The notes under the pieces: generated by a model | What the model saw: only the letters and a program-made list of their open reading frames with translations | Database searches by the model: none | Told to the model about the DNA's origin: nothing | Source: Armatimonadota bacterium | Lineage (GTDB): Bacteria; Sysuimicrobiota; Sysuimicrobiia; Sysuimicrobiales; VGFF01 | Direction: 5' to 3' | Assembly (NCBI GenBank): GCA_016868955.1 | Contig: VGFF01000096.1 | Span: 1 to 7,802, forward strand | Length of the DNA stretch: 7,802 bases | Shown here: piece after piece, positions 1 to 5,625 of the stretch | Layout: every line of letters begins with the position of its first letter | Numbering within the stretch: the stretch's first letter is position 1 | Program-made: the position numbers and the translations under genes

Positions 1-287
1 TCCATCGGCGGCATCTCACCTGTCTCTAACGAGAGGAGGTGGCTCCGCCAAGTCGAAATCGCCTAACCGTTACCCGGCCACGACATCAGGGTAGCTTCAG
101 TAGCAACCATCGGGCCGCCGACGGATACGCGCCTGGTTGTTTCGCGGAAATTGCTGAGCGGGCCGGCCCGAATATCCGTCGCTGAACCGACAGGAATCAG
201 GGTACAGGCCGTCGCGCGTGCGGGCGCCCCGCGCACGATCCACATTCGACCAACGACATCGATTAACGAAAGTTTGGGATTACGCCG
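1..287. other. Left-edge region with no supported gene
   Basis: I see no convincing gene here. The plus strand has an open frame from the window edge to a TAA at 64-66 (22 codons), which could be the tail of a rightward gene but matches nothing I recognise. On the minus strand, in-frame ATGs at 14-12 and 5-3 could begin a leftward gene. An imperfect hairpin spans 7-49: GGCGG/CCGCC outer stem, CACCT/AGGTG middle stem, CTCT/AGAG inner stem and loop AACG. A second GC-rich hairpin lies at 217-237 (CGTGCG/CGCACG), about 50 nt beyond the tRNA 3' end. Neither is followed by a T-run on either strand, so neither is a classic intrinsic terminator. The second could still help end the tRNA transcript, which is inference. 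Confidence 0.4.
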
Positions 288-362
288 TGGGGCCGGCGAA
301 GGGATTTGAACCCCCAACCTGCTGATTACAAATCAGCCGCTCTGCCGTTGAGCTACGCCGGC
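288..362 (-). tRNA. tRNA-Thr, anticodon UGU
   Basis: The complement folds into a full 75-nt cloverleaf. It has a 7-bp acceptor stem (GCCGGCG/CGCCGGC), TA at positions 8-9, a D-stem GCTC/GAGC with loop AACGGCA, and an anticodon stem GCTGA/TCAGC around loop TTTGTAA. The variable loop is AGGTT, and the T-arm loop is TTCAAAT with two G-U pairs in its stem. The loop places TGT as anticodon, so it reads ACA (threonine) codons. CCA is encoded at the 3' end (288-290). The discriminator base comes out as C, whereas A or T is usual in bacterial tRNA-Thr. The gene lies 31 nt after the bdhA stop on the same strand, so it may be co-transcribed with it or have its own promoter there. No second tRNA follows inside the window. 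Confidence 0.96.
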
Positions 363-393
363 ATCCGAATCCGACGATATCACAGCGTCGCCG

Positions 394-1188
394 TCAGCGC
401 GCCGTCCAGCCACCGTCGATCGCGTAGGCCGCGCCCGTGATCGCGCCGGCGGTCTCGCCGCATAGGAACATGGCCAGGGCCGCGATCTCGGCCGGCGCCA
501 AGATGCGCTTGACCGCCGCCGGCGCCAGCATTATCTTCTCCACTACCTCCTGTTCCGTGTAGTGGTGCTCGGCCGCGAGCGCCGCGATCTGGTTCGCGAC
601 CAGCGGCGTGCGCGCGTACGTTGGGCAGATCGCGTTCGCGGTGATGCCACACTCGGCGACCTCCAGCGCGACCGCCTTCGTGAATCCGACGACGGCGTGC
701 TTCGCCGCCGTGTACGCGCTCTTGAACGGCGATGCGATGAGCCCATGGATCGAGCCCAAATTGACGATACGGCCCCAGCGGTTCTTCATCATGTGCGGCA
801 GCGCGTACTTCGTGCACAGGAATGTCCCCGTCACCATGACGGCGATGAGCTCGTCCCACTTGTCGTCCGGATACTCGTGCACGGGCGCGACGTATTGCAG
901 GCCGGCGTTGTTCACGAGGATGTCCAGACGGCCGAACGCCGCGACCGTCGCGTCGATGCCGGCGCGAACGTCGGCGACGCGCCGCACGTCCATCGCGATC
1001 GGCAGCGTCCGCCCGCCGGCGGCCGCGATGTTCTGCGCCGCCGTTTTCGCGGCATCTTCACGCACGTCCGAAACGGCCACGGCGGCGCCACCGGCGGCCA
1101 GCGCCTCGGCGATCGCCTTGCCGATGCCGCTGGCCCCGCCGGTCACGAGCGCGGCGCGATCGCTGAGCTCAAGTCGAGATGTGGACAA
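394..1188 (-). CDS. bdhA: D-3-hydroxybutyrate dehydrogenase (SDR family)
   Basis: This cytoplasmic enzyme of 264 residues interconverts (R)-3-hydroxybutyrate and acetoacetate with NAD(H), normally in ketone-body or polyhydroxybutyrate use. It is a classical short-chain dehydrogenase: TGGASGIG nucleotide loop at 16-23, Asp41 after the second beta strand (NAD preference), NNAG at 93-96 and catalytic Ser146, Tyr159 and Lys163. Gln98, His148, Lys156 and Gln200 match, with a constant offset of four, the substrate-carboxylate residues described for the Pseudomonas fragi enzyme (Gln94, His144, Lys152, Gln196). This raises the call above generic SDR. Translation starts at TTG, 8 nt after a perfect AGGAGG. 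The gene is divergent from moaA and no polyhydroxybutyrate gene is adjacent, so the pathway is inferred from family alone. Confidence 0.88.
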   Translation of the reverse strand: MSTSRLELSDRAALVTGGASGIGKAIAEALAAGGAAVAVSDVREDAAKTAAQNIAAAGGRTLPIAMDVRRVADVRAGIDATVAAFGRLDILVNNAGLQYVAPVHEYPDDKWDELIAVMVTGTFLCTKYALPHMMKNRWGRIVNLGSIHGLIASPFKSAYTAAKHAVVGFTKAVALEVAECGITANAICPTYARTPLVANQIAALAAEHHYTEQEVVEKIMLAPAAVKRILAPAEIAALAMFLCGETAGAITGAAYAIDGGWTAR

Positions 1189-1196
1189 CGTCGGTT

Positions 1197-1202
1197 CCTC
1201 CT
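1197..1202 (-). promoter_or_regulatory. Shine-Dalgarno of bdhA, supports a TTG start
   Basis: The complement reads AGGAGG, a full match to the anti-SD core, with 8 nt before the TTG at 1188-1186. No other in-frame ATG or GTG lies at a useful distance. This fixes the start of the dehydrogenase at a TTG codon. Confidence 0.85.
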
Positions 1203-1214
1203 AAGCGGTTGTAA

Positions 1215-1220
1215 TATAAT
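1215..1220 (+). promoter_or_regulatory. Candidate -10 box of moaA in the divergent intergenic region
   Basis: TATAAT, identical to the sigma-A -10 consensus, sits in a short AT-rich island inside otherwise GC-rich DNA. It lies 28 nt before the moaA start, so the mRNA leader would be about 20 nt. No good -35 hexamer is visible 16-19 bp upstream, where the sequence is part of the bdhA ribosome binding region. The same island read on the other strand gives TATATT at 1218-1213, which could serve bdhA. The two promoters may therefore overlap back to back. Only the -10 match is seen; activity is inferred. Confidence 0.55.
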
Positions 1221-1236
1221 TCGATCAAGATTTCGC

Positions 1237-1242
1237 GGGGAG
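1237..1242 (+). promoter_or_regulatory. Shine-Dalgarno of moaA, supports a TTG start
   Basis: GGGGAG lies 6 nt before TTG at 1249-1251. The reading frame is open far upstream (antisense to bdhA), so this site is what locates the real start. The following residues, Leu-Asp-Gln-Tyr-Gly-Arg, are where MoaA proteins normally begin. Confidence 0.8.
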
Positions 1243-1248
1243 ACGCCT

Positions 1249-2226
1249 TTGCTGGACCAGTACGGCCGACGCATCCGCGACCTCCGGGTCTCGGTCACGG
1301 ACCGATGCAACCTTCGGTGCGTCTATTGCATGCCCGCGGACGGAATCTCCTTCCGGCCGGCGGCGGAGCTCATGCAGGACGACGAGCTGGTCTCCCTCAT
1401 CCGGATCGGGGCCGAAGTGGGGGTGGAAAAGGTTCGCTTGACCGGCGGCGAGCCGACCGTGCGTGCAAACCTCGTGGATATCGTCCGCGAAATCGCGGCG
1501 ATGCCCGGCATCCGCGACGTGTCGATGACGACGAACGCGGTCTTGCTGGGACGCCTGGCGGAGCCCTTGGCCCGAGCCGGGCTGCGCCGCGTGAACGTCA
1601 GCCTAGATACGCTCGATCCGACGCAATTCGCCCGCATCACGCGCGGCGGCCGGCTGCAGGACGTGCTCGACGGCCTCGCCGCCGCGGAGCGCGCCGGCTT
1701 GCGGCCGATCAAGCTCAACGCCGTGGTCGTTCGGAACTTCAACGACCACGCCGTGGTCGATCTGGCCGCGCTGTCGATCGATCATGATTGGGACGTGCGC
1801 TTCATCGAGATGATGCCCTTCGGCACGGTCGGCGACTTTGCGGAGGCCGGCGTGATCAATTCCGAGGAGACGATGGCGCGCATCGAAGCTGCGCTCGGGC
1901 CGCTGGCACCCGTCGACCTGTCCGGTGAGGATCCGGCCCGCACCTATCGCCTACCGAATGCCAAGGGCAAGGTCGGCTTCATCAGCCCGGTCAGCGAGCC
2001 GTTCTGCGCGAAGTGCGGCCGGTTGCGATTGACGATGGACGGAAAGCTGCGCCTGTGCCTGCTGCGTGACGACGAGGAAGATCTGTTGACGCCCCTGCGC
2101 CGCGGGGAGTCGTACGAGCAGGTAAAGGAACGGTTCCGCGCCGCCGCGTTTCGCCGGCCGTTCGGCCATGCGCTCGCCAAGCGGCTGTATCCGCATCAAC
2201 GCGTCATGATCCAGATCGGCGGATAG
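1249..2226 (+). CDS. moaA: GTP 3',8-cyclase MoaA (molybdenum cofactor biosynthesis)
   Basis: This radical-SAM enzyme of 325 residues performs the first step of molybdopterin synthesis, turning GTP into 3',8-cyclo-7,8-dihydro-GTP, which MoaC then processes. The N-terminal 4Fe-4S cluster motif CxxxCxxC is Cys20, Cys24 and Cys27 (CNLRCVYC), and the SAM-binding GGEP motif is at 66-69. The second, substrate-binding cluster uses Cys253, Cys256 and Cys270, with Arg258 and Arg260 in the GRLRLT stretch. The protein ends in Gly-Gly, the C-terminal dipeptide known to matter for MoaA activity. Length is normal for the family and nothing key is missing. The start is the TTG after GGGGAG; the frame stays open upstream only because it lies opposite bdhA. 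No other moa or mob gene is in the window. It converges on the zinc-ribbon gene with 13 nt between stops. Confidence 0.96.
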   Translation: MLDQYGRRIRDLRVSVTDRCNLRCVYCMPADGISFRPAAELMQDDELVSLIRIGAEVGVEKVRLTGGEPTVRANLVDIVREIAAMPGIRDVSMTTNAVLLGRLAEPLARAGLRRVNVSLDTLDPTQFARITRGGRLQDVLDGLAAAERAGLRPIKLNAVVVRNFNDHAVVDLAALSIDHDWDVRFIEMMPFGTVGDFAEAGVINSEETMARIEAALGPLAPVDLSGEDPARTYRLPNAKGKVGFISPVSEPFCAKCGRLRLTMDGKLRLCLLRDDEEDLLTPLRRGESYEQVKERFRAAAFRRPFGHALAKRLYPHQRVMIQIGG

Positions 2227-2239
2227 ACCGAACCGGACG

Positions 2240-2383
2240 TCAGGCGTCCTCCGGATCGACCCACTCTTCTTCATCCGGCACGAAAGGCTGGCGGCACCGG
2301 GGGCACGTGACCTCGGTGTCTTCCTCGATGGGTACCAGCAACAAGATCTCGCTGCCGCAGCGGGGGCAAACGATGCGAACCAT
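2240..2383 (-). CDS. Small Cys4 zinc-ribbon protein, function unknown
   Basis: An ATG-to-TGA frame of 47 residues that a length cutoff easily misses. It starts MVRIVCPRCGSE and carries a second CPRC, so Cys6, Cys9, Cys27 and Cys30 form two knuckles 17 residues apart, a typical zinc-ribbon spacing. Between them is an acidic loop with EEDTE, and the tail is very acidic (DEEEW, then DPEDA). There is no signal peptide or membrane segment, so it is probably cytoplasmic and could bind nucleic acid or a protein partner; this is inference. GGAGGT directly abuts the ATG, an unusually short SD spacing. No better start is seen. The gene follows sigH on the same strand after about 175 bp and converges on moaA. 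The paired CPRC motifs make chance unlikely. I do not recognise a named family. Confidence 0.75.
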   Translation of the reverse strand: MVRIVCPRCGSEILLLVPIEEDTEVTCPRCRQPFVPDEEEWVDPEDA

Positions 2384-2558
2384 ACCTCCGTTGTACCACC
2401 CGCGCCGCGATGACGTCGGCGAGAGCCGCGCGTCGATCGTGGGCGCAGCCGACGCGAAGACCGCTGCACCGCCACCAAAGACTACTGGCTACGGTAACCT
2501 GGTAGCCCGTTGCCGATCTCGTTTCGCGCTTCGATGCTTCCGCTTTGGATCGGAGAAT
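2384..2558. other. Intergenic region between sigH and the zinc-ribbon gene
   Basis: No coding frame is supported here. An inverted repeat at 2487-2507 pairs GGCTAC with GTAGCC across a 9-nt loop that contains the palindrome GGTAACC. On the minus strand it is followed by AGTAGTCTTT, a weak T-rich tail, so it may be a poor terminator of sigH or a binding site for the downstream gene. A 9-bp inverted repeat begins at the right-hand end and is listed separately. No convincing -35/-10 pair was found for the zinc-ribbon gene, which may depend on read-through from sigH. Confidence 0.4.
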
Positions 2559-2574
2559 CTACTCCAGATTCTCC
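2552..2574. repeat. Perfect 9-bp inverted repeat over the sigH stop codon
   Basis: GGAGAATCT and AGATTCTCC are perfect complements separated by 5 nt, and the sigH TAG stop (2561-2559) falls at the edge of the loop. In the minus-strand RNA this makes a strong stem-loop at the end of the sigH message. No T-run follows on the minus strand (GATCC comes next), so it is not a textbook intrinsic terminator. It could protect the 3' end or act as a weak terminator. Part of it arises from the duplicated codons for Asn-Leu-Glu at the SigH C-terminus. Confidence 0.55.
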
Positions 2575-3197
2575 AAATTCTTCTCGAGCTTACGTTTCAC
2601 ACGTTGGAGGGCATTATCGATGGACTTGACATGGCGATTCAGCTCGTTCGCCATCTCCTGATAGGACTTCCCCTCCAGATAGGCGTTGAGGACACGATGC
2701 TCGAGATCGCTGAGGTTCTTCCGGATGCGCGCCCGAATCGTCGCGGACGATTCCTGATTGATGAAGAGCTCCTCGGGATCGGAGACCTTGATGCTACTGA
2801 TCACGTCCAGGAGCGTACGGTCGGAGTCCTCATCGTAGATCGGCTTGTTGAGCGAGATGTAGGAGTTCAGCGGAATGTGCTTCTGTCTTGTCGCTGTCTT
2901 GATCGCCGTGATGATCTGACGCGTGATGCACAGCTCCGCGAACGCGCGGAACGAGCTGAGCTTGTCCTTACGAAAGTCTCGAATGGCTTTGTAGAGCCCG
3001 ATCATCCCTTCTTGGATGATGTCCTCACGATCAGCGCCGATGAGGAAGTAGGATTTCGCTTTGACGCGGACGAAATTCCGATATTTGTTGATCAAGAATT
3101 CCGACGCCCGATCGTCGCCGAGCTTCGCGGAGTCGACGACTTCCTCGTCGATCATTTCCGTGTAGGTCGTCGACGCTTCCCTACGGGCTACCGCCAA
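2559..3197 (-). CDS. sigH: RNA polymerase sigma factor SigH (sporulation/stationary phase)
   Basis: This sigma-70-family factor of 212 residues directs RNA polymerase to sigma-H promoters. In Bacillota these serve the transition to stationary phase, competence and sporulation onset. The match to B. subtilis SigH is very strong, including SYFLIGADREDI, an ELCITRQIITAIKTATRQK stretch, HIPLNSY and SDRTLLDVIS across regions 2 and 3, and LNRHVKSIDNALQRVKRKL in region 4 (last 30 or so residues). I place the start at TTG 3197-3195, 8 nt after GGAGG. The GTG two codons upstream would leave only 2 nt. Sampled lines of the gene are about 48-57% GC against about 67% in rlmB, so its composition differs from its neighbours. 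It has its own promoter inside the end of the vanW gene. The known role is from family; sporulation here is not shown. Confidence 0.95.
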   Translation of the reverse strand: MAVARREASTTYTEMIDEEVVDSAKLGDDRASEFLINKYRNFVRVKAKSYFLIGADREDIIQEGMIGLYKAIRDFRKDKLSSFRAFAELCITRQIITAIKTATRQKHIPLNSYISLNKPIYDEDSDRTLLDVISSIKVSDPEELFINQESSATIRARIRKNLSDLEHRVLNAYLEGKSYQEMANELNRHVKSIDNALQRVKRKLEKNLENLE

Positions 3198-3205
3198 AGG
3201 CACAG

Positions 3206-3210
3206 CCTCC
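3206..3210 (-). promoter_or_regulatory. Shine-Dalgarno of sigH, supports a TTG start
   Basis: The complement reads GGAGG, 8 nt before TTG at 3197-3195 and only 2 nt before GTG at 3203-3201. The spacing favours TTG and matches that seen for the bdhA and cysS TTG starts. Confidence 0.7.
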
Positions 3211-3244
3211 GTGATTCCAATATGCGCTGCTGCTCGCGGATCAG

Positions 3245-3257
3245 CGGATGATATCCG
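3245..3257. promoter_or_regulatory. Dyad at the predicted sigH transcription start
   Basis: CGGAT-GAT-ATCCG is a perfect 5-bp inverted repeat with a 3-nt centre. It lies just after the predicted -10 box, so it covers the likely +1. A direct copy of GCGGAT occurs at 3236-3241 and 3244-3249. This is a reasonable place for a repressor site or an RNA 5' hairpin; no regulator is identified. Confidence 0.4.
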
Positions 3258-3259
3258 AA

Positions 3260-3288
3260 AGTATAGAGATCGGCTTCGCGAGGGTCAA
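3260..3288 (-). promoter_or_regulatory. Sigma-A type promoter of sigH
   Basis: On the minus strand the sequence gives TTGACC (3288-3283), exactly 17 bp, then TATACT (3265-3260). Each hexamer matches the consensus at 5 of 6 positions. The -35 box overlaps the TGA stop of the VanW gene (3287-3285). Predicted transcription starts near 3253, leaving a leader of about 55 nt before the sigH TTG. sigH can thus be transcribed independently of the upstream operon. Confidence 0.7.
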
Positions 3289-4676
3289 GGAAAGACACGC
3301 CGTTTTCGCGATTCCGACGCGGGTGGCGGCCGGCCCTCCGATTGCTCGACCGGTCGCGTGCCGATACGGCGAATCTCGGCGACGGGTCGATAGAACGAGC
3401 AGGCGATGACCTCGCGACGGATCCCCCCGCCGCCGGCGTGCACGACGCGCCATGTCGTCACCCGAAATCCCGACCGGGCCTTGATCACCTTGACCGTACC
3501 CACCGGCAGATCGCGGTCACGCCGCTCAATCACGCCCGCGGGCGCGGGCAGCGTCTCGATGTTCGAGGTTGCGACGGCAACTTGCTCGACACCGGAACGC
3601 GGCGCGCCGTAGAAGCTGATCGTCAGCGTCCGCCCGACGACCTCCGCCCACAACAGCAGTGGCGCCCCCTCATTGCGCACCTTGAGGTCGAGGTACCCGT
3701 AGACCACGGTGGCATCACGGCCGATCGGAAGGTACGCGACGGGCGAGCTGTGATTGGATCGCTCTTCGATCTTCAAGCCCGCGAGCGCGGCCGCGTTGAA
3801 CAATGTAGACGAGACCTGGCAGACGCCGCCGCCATCACCGGGCACGAACTCGTCGTTGATGATCACCGGGGCCTCGAGGTAGCCGGCCGCGCGGGTACGT
3901 GGGCCAACGGCGTCATTGAACGACAGCGTTTGGCCCGTGTCGAGCAACCGTCCGCGCAAGGCGCGCGCGGCCAGCCCGATGTTGAAGTTGCGATTCGGGA
4001 CGTTGGGGAATCGCGTCGTGTACGTGGCGACGATCTGCGAGATGCGTATGGCGCGCAGCCGCTCGGCCGTGACCGGCGGCGCGATCGTCGCCAGGGGCAG
4101 ATCGATCGACTGCTCGCCGGCGAGCAGCGCCCGTGCGACCGCCGGCGCCGTGGACGTGGGATCGACGCCGATCCCGTAGCGCCCCGGAACGATCTGAACC
4201 AGCCCATCGACGACTGTCAGCCGGGCATTCTCCGGCTTCGTACCGACCTGTTTCGTGACCCATGTCAGGGCGCCACGCAACCGATCTTGGTCGACTTCGT
4301 AGGAGAGAGCTTGCCGCGCGGGGTCGCGGAGCAGCGTCCAGCGGGACCGCAGTCGATCGACGATCGAACCGGTTCGGCCGACGGCCAGGGCCCTCCGGGC
4401 GACGGCGGCGATGTCGACGCGCAATCCGAGGCGCTCGGCGGGCATCGAGAACGTCGCTCCTGCACGCAACGAAACGGATCTCCCGAGGCGGCGGCTGGCC
4501 CGCTCTGAGACAAGCCTCGTCGCCTCGCCGGCGCTCAGCCCGCCGACGTGAACGTCATCGATGAACACATTGGGGAAGATCCGGCCTTCGTGGGCGCGAG
4601 CGTCCCACGTCCAGACGGCCGCGCTGGCGGCCGCGGCTGCAAATACGACAAGGGAAACGCGCGCGAGTGCCTTCAT
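3285..4676 (-). CDS. Secreted VanW-family protein with G5-like C-terminus
   Basis: A 463-residue envelope protein. The N-terminus has a positive start and a hydrophobic Ala/Val-rich stretch (about 5-23) ending near ARA-H, which reads as a signal peptide or membrane anchor. About 33-210 resembles the peptidoglycan-binding domain found ahead of VanW in YoaR-like proteins. The VanW domain spans about 213-358, with the signature GGGVCQVSSTLFNAA at 282-296 (Cys286) and a conserved SNHSSPV at 307-313 (His309). About 371-443 looks like a G5 domain ending in RRIGTRP. The last 20 residues are Pro/Arg-rich. VanW occurs in some vancomycin-resistance clusters but its biochemistry is unsettled, and there is no sign of resistance genes here; a cell-wall role is inferred. 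It sits 91 bp after rlmB on the same strand, where B. subtilis has yacP. Confidence 0.88.
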   Translation of the reverse strand: MKALARVSLVVFAAAAASAAVWTWDARAHEGRIFPNVFIDDVHVGGLSAGEATRLVSERASRRLGRSVSLRAGATFSMPAERLGLRVDIAAVARRALAVGRTGSIVDRLRSRWTLLRDPARQALSYEVDQDRLRGALTWVTKQVGTKPENARLTVVDGLVQIVPGRYGIGVDPTSTAPAVARALLAGEQSIDLPLATIAPPVTAERLRAIRISQIVATYTTRFPNVPNRNFNIGLAARALRGRLLDTGQTLSFNDAVGPRTRAAGYLEAPVIINDEFVPGDGGGVCQVSSTLFNAAALAGLKIEERSNHSSPVAYLPIGRDATVVYGYLDLKVRNEGAPLLLWAEVVGRTLTISFYGAPRSGVEQVAVATSNIETLPAPAGVIERRDRDLPVGTVKVIKARSGFRVTTWRVVHAGGGGIRREVIACSFYRPVAEIRRIGTRPVEQSEGRPPPASESRKRRVFP

Positions 4677-4710
4677 GACCCTTGCTACGTCGAATGCCTC
4701 CCAGCGCCTT

Positions 4711-4728
4711 CGCCACGGTGACGTGGCG
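4711..4728. repeat. 7-bp stem-loop between rlmB and the VanW gene
   Basis: CGCCACG-GTGA-CGTGGCG is a perfect 7-bp inverted repeat with a 4-nt loop in the 91-bp gap. On the minus strand it is followed by AAGGCGCTGG, with no T-run, so it does not look like an intrinsic terminator. It may be an RNA-processing or stability element, or chance in GC-rich DNA. Confidence 0.4.
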
Positions 4729-4767
4729 GCCGTTCAACAGATGTTTTCTCACGCGGCGCCTGTCGGA

Positions 4768-5625
4768 TCAAGCCTCGCTCTTCGTATGACGTACGACTTC
4801 ATACAAAAGGAGGGCCGCCGCGACGGAGGAGTTCAGCGACGCGATTCGCCCGCGCATCGGGATCCGCACGGTGCGGTCGCAGTGCTCGCGAACGAGGCGG
4901 CTGACGCCCCGTCCTTCCGAGCCGACGACCAGGGCGATCGGCGGGACGAGCGGAACGGCGTCGTAGTCGATGGGGGCGTCCGCGTGCGCGGCGACGGTGG
5001 CCAGACCCGCGCTCTTGCAGGCGTCGACCGCGCGCGTCATGTTCGGGACCTGCGCCACCGGCAGGTGGGCGAGCGCCCCGGCCGCCGCCTTTTCGACCGC
5101 CGGCGACAAGCCGGCGGCGCGATGCCTCGGGATGACGGCGCCGTGCGCCCCGGCCGCTTCCGCGCTGCGGAGGATCGCGCCGAGGTTGTGCGGATCTTCG
5201 ATGCCATCCAGGAGCACGAGGAACGGCTTCCCGCGCGCCCACGCCGATGACAGCAGCGCCTCGAGGGAGAGCAGCGGGCGAGACGAGAGGAACGCGACGA
5301 CGCCCTGGTGGACGCGGGTTTGGGCGATGGCGTCGAGGCGGCGGGGATCGACCGGCTGAATCGGGATCCCAAGGCGCCGTGCCGTCGCGAGGATCTCGGC
5401 GAGCGTGCCGTGCGGGCGCCCCGTGGCCGAGACGAGGATCTTGCGGATGGTCCGCCCAGCTCGCAGCGCTTCCGCGATCGGGTTGCGACCCTCGATCACG
5501 TCCTCCGACCGCGACTGGGTTCCGCCCGCTGGCGGCGCCTCGCGCTCGCCCGTCGAAGAGAAGTCGCCGCCTACGGCGCGGTCGCGACGCTCGGCATCCC
5601 GCTGCGGCGGCGGCCGCCGCCTCAC
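4768..5625 (-). CDS. rlmB: 23S rRNA 2'-O-ribose methyltransferase RlmB (SpoU/TrmH family)
   Basis: This SPOUT-class enzyme transfers a methyl group from SAM to the ribose of a conserved guanosine in 23S rRNA (G2251 in E. coli). An N-terminal substrate-binding domain starts at VIEGRNPIAEAL (43-54). The knot-forming catalytic domain has motif 1 NLGAILRSAEAAG (147-159, Arg153), motif 2 VVGSEGRG (233-240, Glu237) and motif 3 IPMRGRIASLNSSVA (255-269). I chose the GTG whose TGA overlap with the cysS stop implies translational coupling, giving 285 residues with a 42-residue Arg/Pro-rich extension; such tails occur in other high-GC RlmB proteins. The alternative GTG at 5499 would give 243 residues, the E. 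coli length, but GGAGG lies only 2 nt before it. The mrnC gene found between cysS and rlmB in B. subtilis is absent. Confidence 0.92.
   Translation of the reverse strand: MRRRPPPQRDAERRDRAVGGDFSSTGEREAPPAGGTQSRSEDVIEGRNPIAEALRAGRTIRKILVSATGRPHGTLAEILATARRLGIPIQPVDPRRLDAIAQTRVHQGVVAFLSSRPLLSLEALLSSAWARGKPFLVLLDGIEDPHNLGAILRSAEAAGAHGAVIPRHRAAGLSPAVEKAAAGALAHLPVAQVPNMTRAVDACKSAGLATVAAHADAPIDYDAVPLVPPIALVVGSEGRGVSRLVREHCDRTVRIPMRGRIASLNSSVAAALLLYEVVRHTKSEA

Noticed and set aside
63..317. Minus-strand 84-residue open frame after tRNA-Thr
   Set aside because: Its start lies inside the tRNA T-arm and the opening residues are the usual false translation of a tRNA 3' half. The rest has mixed third-position use and no motif.
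562..1248. N-terminal extension of moaA in the same frame
   Set aside because: It runs antisense through bdhA and has no MoaA homology. The conserved start and SD are at 1249.
2235..2249. GGACG/CGTCC hairpin at the moaA and zinc-ribbon stops as a bidirectional terminator
   Set aside because: The stem is only 5 bp and no T-run follows on either strand, so it is not distinguishable from chance in GC-rich DNA.
2393..2401. T-box-like GGGTGGTAC on the minus strand before the zinc-ribbon gene
   Set aside because: The TGGNACC core is not completed, there is no terminator/antiterminator pair or specifier stem, and the downstream gene is not amino-acid related.
2307..3251. Plus-strand 314-residue open frame
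   Set aside because: It is antisense to sigH and the zinc-ribbon gene, and its start has no ribosome binding site.
3342..4508. Plus-strand 388-residue open frame
   Set aside because: It is the antisense shadow of the VanW gene, which has a clear signal peptide and motifs. The shadow is Arg/Asp-rich with no domain.
4555..4752. Minus-strand 65-residue frame starting in the rlmB-VanW gap
   Set aside because: Most of it overlaps the VanW signal-peptide region in another frame. It lacks an SD and any family motif.
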